Source: JBLKSS01 sp047607725 (GTDB lineage Bacteria > Pseudomonadota > Gammaproteobacteria > Enterobacterales > Enterobacteriaceae). Taken from it: a stretch of DNA of 5,438 nt. The translations under genes were made by a program, and so were the position numbers. The stretch is from the NCBI RefSeq assembly GCF_047607725.1, contig NZ_JBLKSS010000218.1, positions 1 through 5,438 on the forward strand, read 5' to 3'. This document shows positions 1 through 5,438 of the stretch, piece by piece. The stretch's first letter is position 1; every line of letters starts with the position of its first letter. The notes beneath the pieces were generated by a model. That model worked only from the letters and a program-made list of their open reading frames with translations, made no database searches and was not told where the DNA came from.

Positions 1-138
1 CATCGCCGGATTATCCATGATCTGACAGCCGTCCCTTATAGGATGCGGGTTCACTAGGCATCGTAGTGGAACATATTCTTACCGGGCCATACAACAAACC
101 CACCAATAATTCAAGACGTCCTCCACGGGGCGCTTACC
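1..138. mobile_element. Foreign DNA, probable mobile-element end, fused to yecM
   Basis: On the minus strand, similarity to YecM stops after Ile-Asn-Gly-Arg-Asn-Ile (last codon at 139-141), where YecM should continue with about 110 more residues. The DNA beyond reads as unrelated sequence, and the YecM frame meets TAA at 79-81. On the plus strand one frame stays open from position 1 to TAG at 55-57 (ending ...VPYRMRVH), so it could be the last codons of a gene entering from the left, such as a transposase. I do not recognise the family, and the other end and any target duplication lie outside the window. The alternative is a deletion or rearrangement junction. Confidence 0.4.
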
Positions 139-366
139 AATGTTACGGCCGTTAATTGTCGTTTCATTCAAAACACGGCCGCATTGGGAGAAACCCTGAT
201 ACCAGCGTTGCGCCGTAACGTCTTGATGACAGCGCACGGCAATATGATCGATAAGAAAAGCTTCTGGCAAAATACCTAATCTATTCATTAAAGCGTATAG
301 CTCTGCGTCAAAACGCACTAAATCGATTTTTAAATCCAATAATTGTGGAACGTCGGTCCAATTCAT
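79..366 (-). pseudogene. yecM: YecM family protein, 3'-truncated remnant
   Basis: The N-terminus matches YecM, a small protein of the vicinal-oxygen-chelate metal-binding fold whose function is unknown. Visible family segments are DHIAVRCHQ (residues 40-48), AQRWYQGF, CGRVLNE and INGR (about 72-75). E. coli YecM is close to 190 residues; here only about 75 are native. They are followed by about 20 junk residues (GKRPVEDVLNYWW...) encoded by the adjoining foreign DNA, then TAA. The His of the DHI segment, a likely metal ligand, is present, but the C-terminal half of the fold is gone, so the product is very unlikely to work. ATG 364-366 is supported by AAGGAT 8 nt upstream (375-380 on the plus strand). 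The gene is divergent from argS, as in E. coli, where cutC lies beyond yecM; cutC is not seen here. Confidence 0.85.
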
Positions 367-462
367 TTTTCTTTATCCTTATTTATCTTCTTTGCCCCTG
401 CATCGCGCCGCGCCGTTCGCCGCTTCGCCCTTCTCGGAGGGCAGCGCGCGACCGCACGATAG

Positions 463-491
463 AGTATTAAGATTAATCTGTTAATTTGCAA
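463..491 (-). promoter_or_regulatory. Candidate yecM promoter with palindrome in the spacer
   Basis: On the minus strand TTGCAA (486-491) and AATACT (463-468) are 17 bp apart, each matching the sigma-70 consensus at 4 of 6 bases. The spacer contains a perfect 10-bp palindrome, AGATTAATCT (470-479), which could be an operator half-site pair or simply AT-rich chance. Start of transcription would fall near 456, leaving a leader of about 90 nt before yecM. Confidence 0.3.
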
Positions 492-647
492 GAGGGCATT
501 AAATGGCAAATATTTATCATACTTAATAGAAAGAGTAATGTTCGCCCTATTTCCTGACATTACATTTACAAACATCAGCTTTATCTCATATTTCAAAGCG
601 ATTACAGGAGTAAAAAGTAGGGATATTCTTAAAGCGCGCCGGGCGGA

Positions 648-676
648 TTGTGCGTCCAGGATATTTCAGCTATTTT
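648..676 (+). promoter_or_regulatory. Candidate promoter of the 41-aa small ORF
   Basis: TTGTGC (648-653) and TATTTT (671-676) are separated by 17 bp, with 3/6 and 4/6 matches to sigma-70 boxes. Transcription would start near 683, about 23 nt before the small ORF's ATG. The match is modest. Confidence 0.3.
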
Positions 677-705
677 AGACACCTAAATAATCGAAGGTAT
701 ATAAA

Positions 706-831
706 ATGCTATTATTAACTTTATGCCTGTTGCTGGTTATTGTCGCTGTCTATTCCATAATCCAGCATTTACGCAGCAAAAATCGCAATCAGCTCGGCAT
801 TTCTCGCAAAGAACGCCGCCGCTATCGTTAA
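706..831 (+). CDS. Small single-pass membrane protein, 41 aa, unknown function
   Basis: ATG 706-708 to TAA 829-831 encodes 41 residues. A good Shine-Dalgarno AAGGT lies at 694-698, 7 nt before the ATG. Residues 2-19 (LLLTLCLLLVIVAVYSII) form one strongly hydrophobic helix. Residues 20-41 form a very basic tail ending SRKERRRYR, with 9 Lys/Arg. By the positive-inside rule the tail should be cytoplasmic and the N-terminus periplasmic. The design resembles small enterobacterial inner-membrane proteins that bind a larger membrane partner or nucleic acid, but I recognise no family. A longer ORF in another frame (723-914) overlaps it but has no ribosome-binding site and low-complexity composition. 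The gene points toward argS and lies about 220 bp upstream of it. That the ORF is real is supported by its SD and hydrophobic pattern; its function is not known. Confidence 0.6.
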   Translation: MLLLTLCLLLVIVAVYSIIQHLRSKNRNQLGISRKERRRYR

Positions 832-842
832 CGCCCCCTCAT

Positions 843-858
843 CCCGCTTCGCGGCGGG
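843..858 (+). terminator. Weak terminator-like hairpin after the small ORF
   Basis: CCCGC (843-847) pairs with GCGGG (854-858) around a 6-nt loop, 11 nt past the small ORF's stop. It is followed by a pyrimidine-rich but interrupted stretch (860-880) instead of a clean T-run. It could reduce read-through into argS, which has its own promoter downstream. Confidence 0.25.
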
Positions 859-910
859 CAGCCTTTCTACTTTACTTCCCTCACCCGTTAAATCCATCTT
901 ACCCGCTCTA

Positions 911-939
911 CTGACTCCCGCCGCCGATTATGGTATAAG
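911..939 (+). promoter_or_regulatory. argS promoter, extended -10 sigma-70 type
   Basis: CTGACT (911-916, 4/6) and TATAAG (934-939, 5/6) are exactly 17 bp apart, and TGG (931-933) directly before the -10 box gives the extended TGn motif. Transcription should begin near 945-946. This is the best promoter in the window. It argues that the in-frame ATG at 941 is not the argS start, since it would lie upstream of the transcript. Confidence 0.65.
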
Positions 940-945
940 CATGGT

Positions 946-1054
946 TTATTTTTCGGATCTGACCACCGTGGCCGCCCGGTTATGGTGGCGTATCAGGTTG
1001 CCAGGGAATGTCAGCGCTCTGCCTCCCTCCCGCCCATGCAATAAAGGTATTCCG
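946..1054 (+). promoter_or_regulatory. argS 5' leader with hairpin and short ORFs
   Basis: The leader of about 109 nt can form a stem in which CTGACCACC (959-967) pairs with GGTGG (984-988) and TCAG (993-996) across a 4-nt bulge. Two short ORFs lie in it: 982-1044 (20 codons, with Arg codons AGG and CGC) and 1008-1058 (16 codons, last sense codon CGG for Arg). The TGA of the second overlaps the argS GTG as GTGA. Neither short ORF has a well-placed Shine-Dalgarno: the second has AGGGA touching its ATG. A regulatory role is inference only. Confidence 0.3.
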
Positions 1055-2785
1055 GTGAACATCCACACACTTCTCTCTGAAAAAATCCAGCAGGCGCTGG
1101 TGGCTGCAGGCGCGAGCGCTGACTGCGAAGCGCAGGTGCGGCAGTCGGCGAAGGCCCAGTTCGCTGATTATCAGGCCAATGGCGTTATGGCGATCGCCAA
1201 GCGCCTCGGTCTGCCGCCCCGCACGCTGGCGGAAAAGGTCGTCGGCTTGCTTGATTTGAGCGGCATCGCCCGCAAAGTCGACATCGCCGGTCCCGGTTTT
1301 ATCAATATCTTTCTCGACCCGCGCTGGCTGGAGAACCACCTTGCCGAGGCCCTTTCTTCGTCGCGTCTAGGGGTTGCAAGCGTCGCGCCGCAAACCATTG
1401 TGGTGGATTATTCCGCCCCCAATGTTGCCAAAGAAATGCATGTCGGCCATGTGCGCTCGACCATCATCGGCGATGCCTCGGTGCGCACGCTGACGTTTTT
1501 GGGCCATAACGTGATAAGGGCCAACCACGTCGGGGATTGGGGAACACAGTTCGGCATGCTGATCGCCTATCTGGAGAAAGTGCAGGACGGCGGTGAAGCG
1601 GAAATGCAGCTCTCCAGTCTGGAAAGCTTTTATCGCGCCGCCAAACAGCACTATGATGAGGATCCCGCTTTCGCCGAGCGCGCGCGTGGTTATGTGGTGA
1701 AGCTCCAGTGCGGCGATGAATATTGCCGCCGGATGTGGCGCAAACTGGTGGATGTCACCATGGCGCAGAATCAGAAAACCTATGACCGGCTCAACGTGAC
1801 GCTTAAACGCGAAGACGTCATGGGCGAGAGCCTGTACAACGCCATGTTGCCCGGGATCGTGGCGGATTTGAAGGCGAAGGGGCTGGCGGTGGAGAGCGAA
1901 GGGGCCATCGTGGTGTTCCTCGAGGAATTTAAAAATAAAGAAGGCGAGCCCATGGGGGTGATCATCCAGAAAAAGGATGGCGCTTACCTCTATGCCACCA
2001 CCGATATCGCCTGCGCCAAATACCGCTACGAAACGCTAAAAGCCGATCGCATCATCTACTATATCGATTCACGCCAGCATCAGCATTTGATGCAGGCCTG
2101 GACCATCGTGCGCAAGGCCGGCTACGTGCCTGAATCGTTACCGCTTGAACATCACATGTTCGGCATGATGTTGGGCAAGGACGGCAAGCCGTTTAAAACC
2201 CGGGCAGGCGGGACAATAAAACTCATTGACCTGCTGGACGAAGCGCTGGAACGCGCGCGCCGCCTGATTGCCGCTAAAAATCCCGCCATGGACGACGCGG
2301 AGCTGGAAAGGCTGGCACAGGTGGTGGGTATCGGGGCGGTGAAGTATGCGGATTTGTCGAAAAGCCGTACCACCGATTACATTTTCGACTGGGACAATAT
2401 GCTGAGTTTCGAGGGCAATACCGCACCCTACATGCAATACGCTTATACCCGAGTCGTCTCGATATTCAAGCGCAGCGGCCAGGATGAGCAGCAGCTTACC
2501 GGTGATATTCGGCTGGCGGCGGAGCAGGAAACCCAGCTGGCGGTTCGTCTGCTGCAGTTGGAGGAAGCCATTGTGACGGTGGCGCGCGACGGCACGCCCC
2601 ACGTGTTATGCGCCTATCTTTATGATCTGGCCGTGCTGTTTTCCGCCTTCTACGAACACTATCCAATCCTGAATGCCGAGAACGAAGCGTTGCGCCAAAG
2701 CCGTCTGCAACTGGCGCTGCTCACCGCACGCACGTTGAAGCAAGGACTAGATCTGTTGGGTATCGAAACGGTCGAGCGGATGTAG
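1055..2785 (+). CDS. argS: Arginine--tRNA ligase (ArgRS)
   Basis: This class I aminoacyl-tRNA synthetase attaches arginine to tRNA-Arg using ATP in the cytoplasm and is essential. At 576 residues it is one shorter than E. coli ArgRS as I recall it. In order it has the N-terminal tRNA-recognition domain (about 1-110), then the Rossmann catalytic core with the ArgRS HIGH signature (SAPNVAKEMHVGH at 120-132). GKDGKPFKTRAGG (374-386) stands where other class I enzymes have KMSKS; ArgRS of this group lacks a canonical KMSKS. The C-terminal DALR anticodon-binding domain spans about 460-576 and ends LGIETVERM. The frame is open from ATG 941, but GTG 1055 is chosen because AAAGG (1043-1047) sits 7 nt upstream, the product then begins MNIHTLLSEK like the family, and the promoter places transcription after 941. 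No frameshift or lost motif is visible. Confidence 0.97.
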   Translation: MNIHTLLSEKIQQALVAAGASADCEAQVRQSAKAQFADYQANGVMAIAKRLGLPPRTLAEKVVGLLDLSGIARKVDIAGPGFINIFLDPRWLENHLAEALSSSRLGVASVAPQTIVVDYSAPNVAKEMHVGHVRSTIIGDASVRTLTFLGHNVIRANHVGDWGTQFGMLIAYLEKVQDGGEAEMQLSSLESFYRAAKQHYDEDPAFAERARGYVVKLQCGDEYCRRMWRKLVDVTMAQNQKTYDRLNVTLKREDVMGESLYNAMLPGIVADLKAKGLAVESEGAIVVFLEEFKNKEGEPMGVIIQKKDGAYLYATTDIACAKYRYETLKADRIIYYIDSRQHQHLMQAWTIVRKAGYVPESLPLEHHMFGMMLGKDGKPFKTRAGGTIKLIDLLDEALERARRLIAAKNPAMDDAELERLAQVVGIGAVKYADLSKSRTTDYIFDWDNMLSFEGNTAPYMQYAYTRVVSIFKRSGQDEQQLTGDIRLAAEQETQLAVRLLQLEEAIVTVARDGTPHVLCAYLYDLAVLFSAFYEHYPILNAENEALRQSRLQLALLTARTLKQGLDLLGIETVERM

Positions 2786-2839
2786 CCGGGGCTTAACGCC
2801 TGAATTGCGCACCCCTTGACCGCCGCGATCGTTGAGAAG

Positions 2840-2870
2840 CCGGCCCGCCTGTCGCGGACCGGTTTTTTTT
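2840..2870 (+). terminator. Intrinsic terminator of argS
   Basis: CCGGCCCGC (2840-2848) pairs with GCGGACCGG (2854-2862) with one C-A mismatch and a 5-nt loop, followed at once by eight T (2863-2870), 55 nt after the argS stop. A further 7-bp inverted repeat, CCGCGAT (2823-2829) with ATCGCGG (2872-2878), encloses the whole unit. On the minus strand the same stem lacks a T-run, so it should not be an efficient terminator for murJ. Confidence 0.85.
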
Positions 2871-2886
2871 CATCGCGGGAAAGGGT

Positions 2887-4428
2887 TTAGTGAACCTGCA
2901 CCGAGCGCACGAAGTGACGCGGACGGAATCCCACCAACCACAGCGTGGCGAAATAGACAACTATTCCTGCCGCCACCACGCCCATCATGCGCAACAGCCG
3001 CCAGGGCATGGCGCCCTGCGCCCAGTCCGGCATCACCGACAGCAGCCCAACCAGCGCCGCCGCCATGATAATGACCGCCAGCATCAGACGGCAGAAAAAG
3101 CCGAGCCAGCCCGGCTGAGGCTGAAACAATTTTTGTCGGCGCAGCTGCCAGTACAATAGCCCGGCGTTGAGACAGGCGGCCAGGCCAATGGACAGCGACA
3201 GACCGGCGTGTTTCAGCGGACCGATAAAGGTCAAGTTCATCAGTTGGGTCACGACCAGCGTAATCATCGCCACGTGCCCCGGCGTTTTTATGTCCTGACG
3301 GGAGTAAAACCCCGGGGCCAGCACTTTGACCAGAATCAGGCCGACCAGGCCCACCGAGTAGGCTATCAGCGCACGCTGGGTCATCAAGGTGTCAAAGGAG
3401 GAAAACTTGCCGTACTGGAACAGCGCCACCGTCAGCGGGTGCGCCAGAATGCCGAGCGCCACCGCGCTGGGCAGCGCCAGCATGAAGCATAAGCGTAATC
3501 CCCAATCCAGCAGGCGGGAGTATTCATCGTGATTGCCGCGGGTAAAGCTGCGCGACAGCGAGGGCAGCAGAATGGTCCCCAACGCCACGCCCAGCACCCC
3601 GGAAGGGAACTCCATCAGGCGGTCGGCGTAATACATCCAGGAGACGGAACCGGACACCAGAAAGGAGGCAAATATGGTATTGATAATCAGTGAGATCTGG
3701 CTGACGGACACGCCGAGGATGGCCGGCCCCATTTGCCGCAGCACGCGCCATACGCCCGCGTCGCGAAATTGCACTCTGGGCAGCACCAGCATGCCGATTT
3801 TTTTCAAGTGCGGCAGTTGATAGCCTAATTGGAGAATGCCGCCGGCCACCACGGCCCAGGCTAGCGCCATCACCGGCGGATGAAACAGCGGCGCCGCCAG
3901 CAGCGCGAAACCGATCATGCTGACATTCAGCAACGTCGGCGCGAACGCCGGCACCGAGAACCGGTTCCAGGTATTAAGTACCGCGCCCACCAGCGAAGTG
4001 AGGGAAATTAACAAAATATAGGGAAAGGTGATACGTAACAGCGCGGTCGTCAGGGCGAATTTCTCCGGCGTATCGGTAAACCCCGGCGCGGTGATCATAA
4101 TGACCCAGGGCGCGGCCAGCATACCGGCGACGGTGACCAGCGCCAGCACCAGCGTAAGCAAGCCGGCGATATAGGCGACAAACACGCGCGTTGCCGCCTC
4201 GCCCTGCTGGCTCTTATATTCCGCCAAAATGGGCACAAACGCCTGGGAGAAAGCCCCTTCGGCGAAGATGCGACGCAGCAGATTGGGAATTTTGAAGGCG
4301 ACGAAAAAGGCGTCGCTCGCCATACCCGCGCCGAACACCCGAGCCACGATAGCATCGCGAATAACCCCCAATACGCGGGAAAAAAGTGTCATGGAGCTGA
4401 CCGCTGCCAGCGATTTCAATAAATTCAT
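2887..4428 (-). CDS. murJ: Lipid II flippase MurJ
   Basis: MurJ (formerly MviN) belongs to the MOP exporter superfamily and moves lipid II from the cytoplasmic to the periplasmic face of the inner membrane for peptidoglycan synthesis; it is essential in E. coli. The 513 residues match the usual length (about 511) and show the expected run of about 14 hydrophobic helices. Charged residues known to be important in E. coli MurJ are at the same numbers: Arg18, Arg24, Asp39, Arg52, Arg270 and Glu273 (ADRLMEF). ATG 4426-4428 gives MNLLKSLAAVSS, identical to the E. coli N-terminus as I recall it, although the upstream bases have no clear Shine-Dalgarno (only ACACCACC). It follows broken mviM on the same strand and converges on argS. 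No damage is visible, as expected for an essential gene in a decaying neighbourhood. Confidence 0.97.
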   Translation of the reverse strand: MNLLKSLAAVSSMTLFSRVLGVIRDAIVARVFGAGMASDAFFVAFKIPNLLRRIFAEGAFSQAFVPILAEYKSQQGEAATRVFVAYIAGLLTLVLALVTVAGMLAAPWVIMITAPGFTDTPEKFALTTALLRITFPYILLISLTSLVGAVLNTWNRFSVPAFAPTLLNVSMIGFALLAAPLFHPPVMALAWAVVAGGILQLGYQLPHLKKIGMLVLPRVQFRDAGVWRVLRQMGPAILGVSVSQISLIINTIFASFLVSGSVSWMYYADRLMEFPSGVLGVALGTILLPSLSRSFTRGNHDEYSRLLDWGLRLCFMLALPSAVALGILAHPLTVALFQYGKFSSFDTLMTQRALIAYSVGLVGLILVKVLAPGFYSRQDIKTPGHVAMITLVVTQLMNLTFIGPLKHAGLSLSIGLAACLNAGLLYWQLRRQKLFQPQPGWLGFFCRLMLAVIIMAAALVGLLSVMPDWAQGAMPWRLLRMMGVVAAGIVVYFATLWLVGFRPRHFVRSVQVH

Positions 4429-4633
4429 GGTGGTGTTTTTCTGTTCCGCCCGGACGCCGTCAACCTGAGGTTGGCGCGCCGCCCTGCAAATCCTGAGCCG
4501 TTAAGGTGCACCTAGTCTACCCTGCCCGGAGAAAATCGCTACTGCCCGTTAGCGGCGTCGCGGTAACGGCCGGTTGCGCCGCCCGTCGGGGAAAAGCCCT
4601 GCCACACGCTGATAGCGTCGTGGCGTCAGGACA
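4429..4633. other. murJ / mviM intergenic region
   Basis: The 205-bp gap is GC-rich and holds no gene. It contains the hairpin at 4601-4624 and a short palindrome CAACCTGAGGTTG (4461-4473, 6-bp arms). I see no good sigma-70 promoter for murJ on the minus strand; TAGACT near 4515-4520 is a possible -10 box without a matching -35 box. Confidence 0.4.
4601..4624 (-). terminator. Hairpin downstream of mviM, weak terminator
   Basis: On the minus strand GCCAC-g-ACGCT folds onto AGCGTGTGGC (10 bp, one bulged G, 3-nt loop), starting 10 nt after the mviM stop. Only a TTTT run follows, 5 nt past the stem, so termination is probably partial. If it works, murJ needs its own promoter in the 170 bp that follow. 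Confidence 0.4.
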
Positions 4634-5315
4634 TCAAGCCTCACGCTCCGCCAGCAGTCGCTCAATCCAGCGCTGCACGCTGATGCTCTCCTCGCCATCG
4701 AGACACGTCGGGGTCTGGTTCGCCGCACAGTCGATAAAGTGCTCTACCGCGCCGGTAAACCCGCGCTGAGTTAAAATCGTCTGCCAGGCGGGGACCGGCA
4801 ATTCCCCTAGTGTTCCCGCGCGTTCCCACTGAAAATGGCGCATCTCCTCTACCCGATAGAGCGCGCCGCGGGTTACGGCGGTGACGGTTTCCCGCTGGCT
4901 GCCCGCCTGGCGGTGGTGACCAGCCCCTCGCCGCAGCGAAACGCATGCTCGGCGTACAACAGCTGGCCCGCCCCATTGGCCCGCATCAGACCGCCGGACA
5001 ATGCCGGCGTCCCGCCCGCCAACCATAAGGCGGTGTCCACGACGTGCAGATATCATCTAAAAGCGTAAAACGCACGTCCTGCGGCCCGACGCTGTCGCTA
5101 CGATGCTTATCCATGCGCAGCGAAGCAACGTGCTGCATGTCCTGTTTGAGACGCTGGTACAGCGGCGCGAAGCGGCGGTTGAAACCGACCATCAGTATCC
5201 GCTGCTGCCGGGCGGCCAGCGTCAGCAGCGCTTCCGCCTGCTCAAGGGTTGCCGCCAGCGGCTTATCCACATACACATGCCGACCGCGCTTGAGCAAATT
5301 GCAGATTCCGACGTA
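4634..5315 (-). pseudogene. mviM: MviM, Gfo/Idh/MocA family oxidoreductase, broken
   Basis: Three frames together give one MviM-like protein, a putative NAD(P)-dependent oxidoreductase of unknown substrate. Frame one (about 5315-5052) covers HVYVDKPLA, MVGFNRRFAPLYQRL and SLRMDKHRSDSVGPQD. The middle frame (5049 to about 4915) reads LHVVDTALWLAGG onward to LVTT. The last frame (about 4915-4634) runs from QAGSQRETVTAV to TGA 4634-4636. The first break is best explained by loss of one T at 5051/5052 (GATGAT-TAT-CTG became GATGATATCTG). The second, near 4909-4917, fits a loss of about 10 nt between CACC repeats when compared with remembered E. coli MviM. About 75 N-terminal residues, including the Gly-rich NAD-binding loop, are missing where the IS21-like end begins. 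It precedes murJ on the same strand, as in E. coli. Confidence 0.88.
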
Positions 5316-5407
5316 TCCGATCATCTGTTCCGGCGACATCCGATCAGTTATTCCGATATTTTCCGATCACCCATTCCAGTGATATTCGATCACGTGTTCG
5401 CTCATCT
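5316..5407 (+). repeat. Four 23-bp direct repeats at the element end
   Basis: Copies start at 5316, 5339, 5362 and 5385, an exact 23-bp period. Each begins T(C/T)CGATCA, followed four bases later by TTCC or TTCG. Copies one to three share the exact TCCGATCA core, and copy four has one change. A weaker fifth unit (TCTGACTCA at 5408-5416) continues the register. Confidence 0.8.
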
Positions 5408-5438
5408 TCTGACTCAGTTTTAGTCTATTTTTCCTGTG
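5316..5438. mobile_element. IS21-family-like element terminus inserted in mviM
   Basis: MviM similarity ends near 5313, and the DNA beyond is a repeat array typical of IS21-type ends, where multiple direct repeats next to the terminal inverted repeat are thought to bind the transposase IstA. The window ends before any transposase gene, so the family call rests on end structure only. The exact tip is uncertain: it lies between about 5312 and 5326, because TGTTCCGG at 5326 has the TGT expected of IS21 tips while the repeat register already begins at 5316. The chimeric minus-strand frame continues into the element as far as ATG 5337-5339. Confidence 0.6.

Larger units (their letters stand above)
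367..705. other. yecM / small-ORF intergenic region
   Basis: No convincing gene lies in this 339-bp gap. The part next to yecM (about 395-455) is GC-rich and contains a hairpin, GCCCT/AGGGC at 427-431 and 438-442. The rest (460-600) is AT-rich and looks like a divergent promoter region. On the plus strand TTTACA (565-570) with CATATT (587-592) at a 16-bp spacing is a possible second promoter toward the small ORF and argS. Confidence 0.5.

Noticed and set aside
390..460. Possible REP-like or CRISPR-like repeat in the GC-rich yecM leader
   Set aside because: There is only one small hairpin and no repeated unit, so it does not qualify as either.
363..596. 77-residue minus-strand ORF overlapping the yecM start as ATGA
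   Set aside because: The overlap looks like translational coupling, but the protein is low-complexity and basic in its second half, crosses the GC-rich leader hairpin, covers the likely yecM promoter and matches nothing I recognise.
723..914. 63-residue plus-strand ORF
   Set aside because: It has no ribosome-binding site, is rich in Pro, Ser and Arg, and overlaps the better-supported 41-residue ORF in another frame.
941..1054. N-terminal 38-residue extension of ArgS from ATG 941
   Set aside because: The extension has no family similarity, the predicted transcription start lies after 941, and GTG 1055 has a good Shine-Dalgarno and gives the standard ArgS N-terminus.
2138..2602. 154-residue ORF antisense to argS
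   Set aside because: It is the mirror of a well-conserved coding region in a GC-rich gene, with no start signals of its own.
4662..4976. 104-residue minus-strand ORF within mviM
   Set aside because: It is in a frame that matches none of the MviM segments there; the MviM-like residues are read in the other two frames.
4835..5068. Plus-strand ORFs opposite mviM (4835-5068, 5044-5382, 5103-5423)
   Set aside because: They are antisense to clear MviM coding segments, and two of them run across the mviM/element junction.

Overview
The window looks like chromosome of a host-restricted enterobacterium of the Sodalis type. ArgS and MurJ read like close relatives of the E. coli proteins (judged from memory, no search run), the DNA is moderately GC-rich, and non-essential genes are decaying next to insertion-sequence-like DNA while essential genes stay intact. 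The exact species is an inference; a Sodalis-allied insect symbiont is my best guess.

Layout. Positions 1-138 hold foreign-looking DNA joined to yecM. The yecM remnant (79-366, minus strand) keeps only about the first 75 native codons. A 339-bp gap (367-705) carries possible promoter elements. A small ORF (706-831, plus) encodes a 41-residue single-helix membrane protein that I cannot name. A strong extended -10 promoter (911-939) then drives argS, which starts at GTG 1055 after a leader of about 110 nt, ends at 2785, and has a clear intrinsic terminator at 2840-2870. Convergent to it is intact murJ (4428-2887, minus). Upstream of murJ on the same strand is mviM, which has lost its N-terminus to an IS21-like element end and carries two frameshifts. 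From 5316 the sequence is an IS21-type terminus made of 23-bp direct repeats.

Roles. ArgS charges tRNA-Arg in the cytoplasm, and MurJ flips lipid II across the inner membrane for peptidoglycan synthesis. Both are essential, which fits their preservation between two broken dispensable genes.

The most interesting points are: (1) the direct argS/murJ junction. In E. coli both genes border flagellar loci (flhBAE-yecT and flgN), so the junction may be the scar of a lost flagellar cluster. (2) The argS leader contains a hairpin and two short ORFs with arginine codons, one overlapping the argS start as GTGA. (3) The IS21-like end has a strictly 23-bp repeat array. I see no defence system, CRISPR array, RNA gene or other plainly new system.
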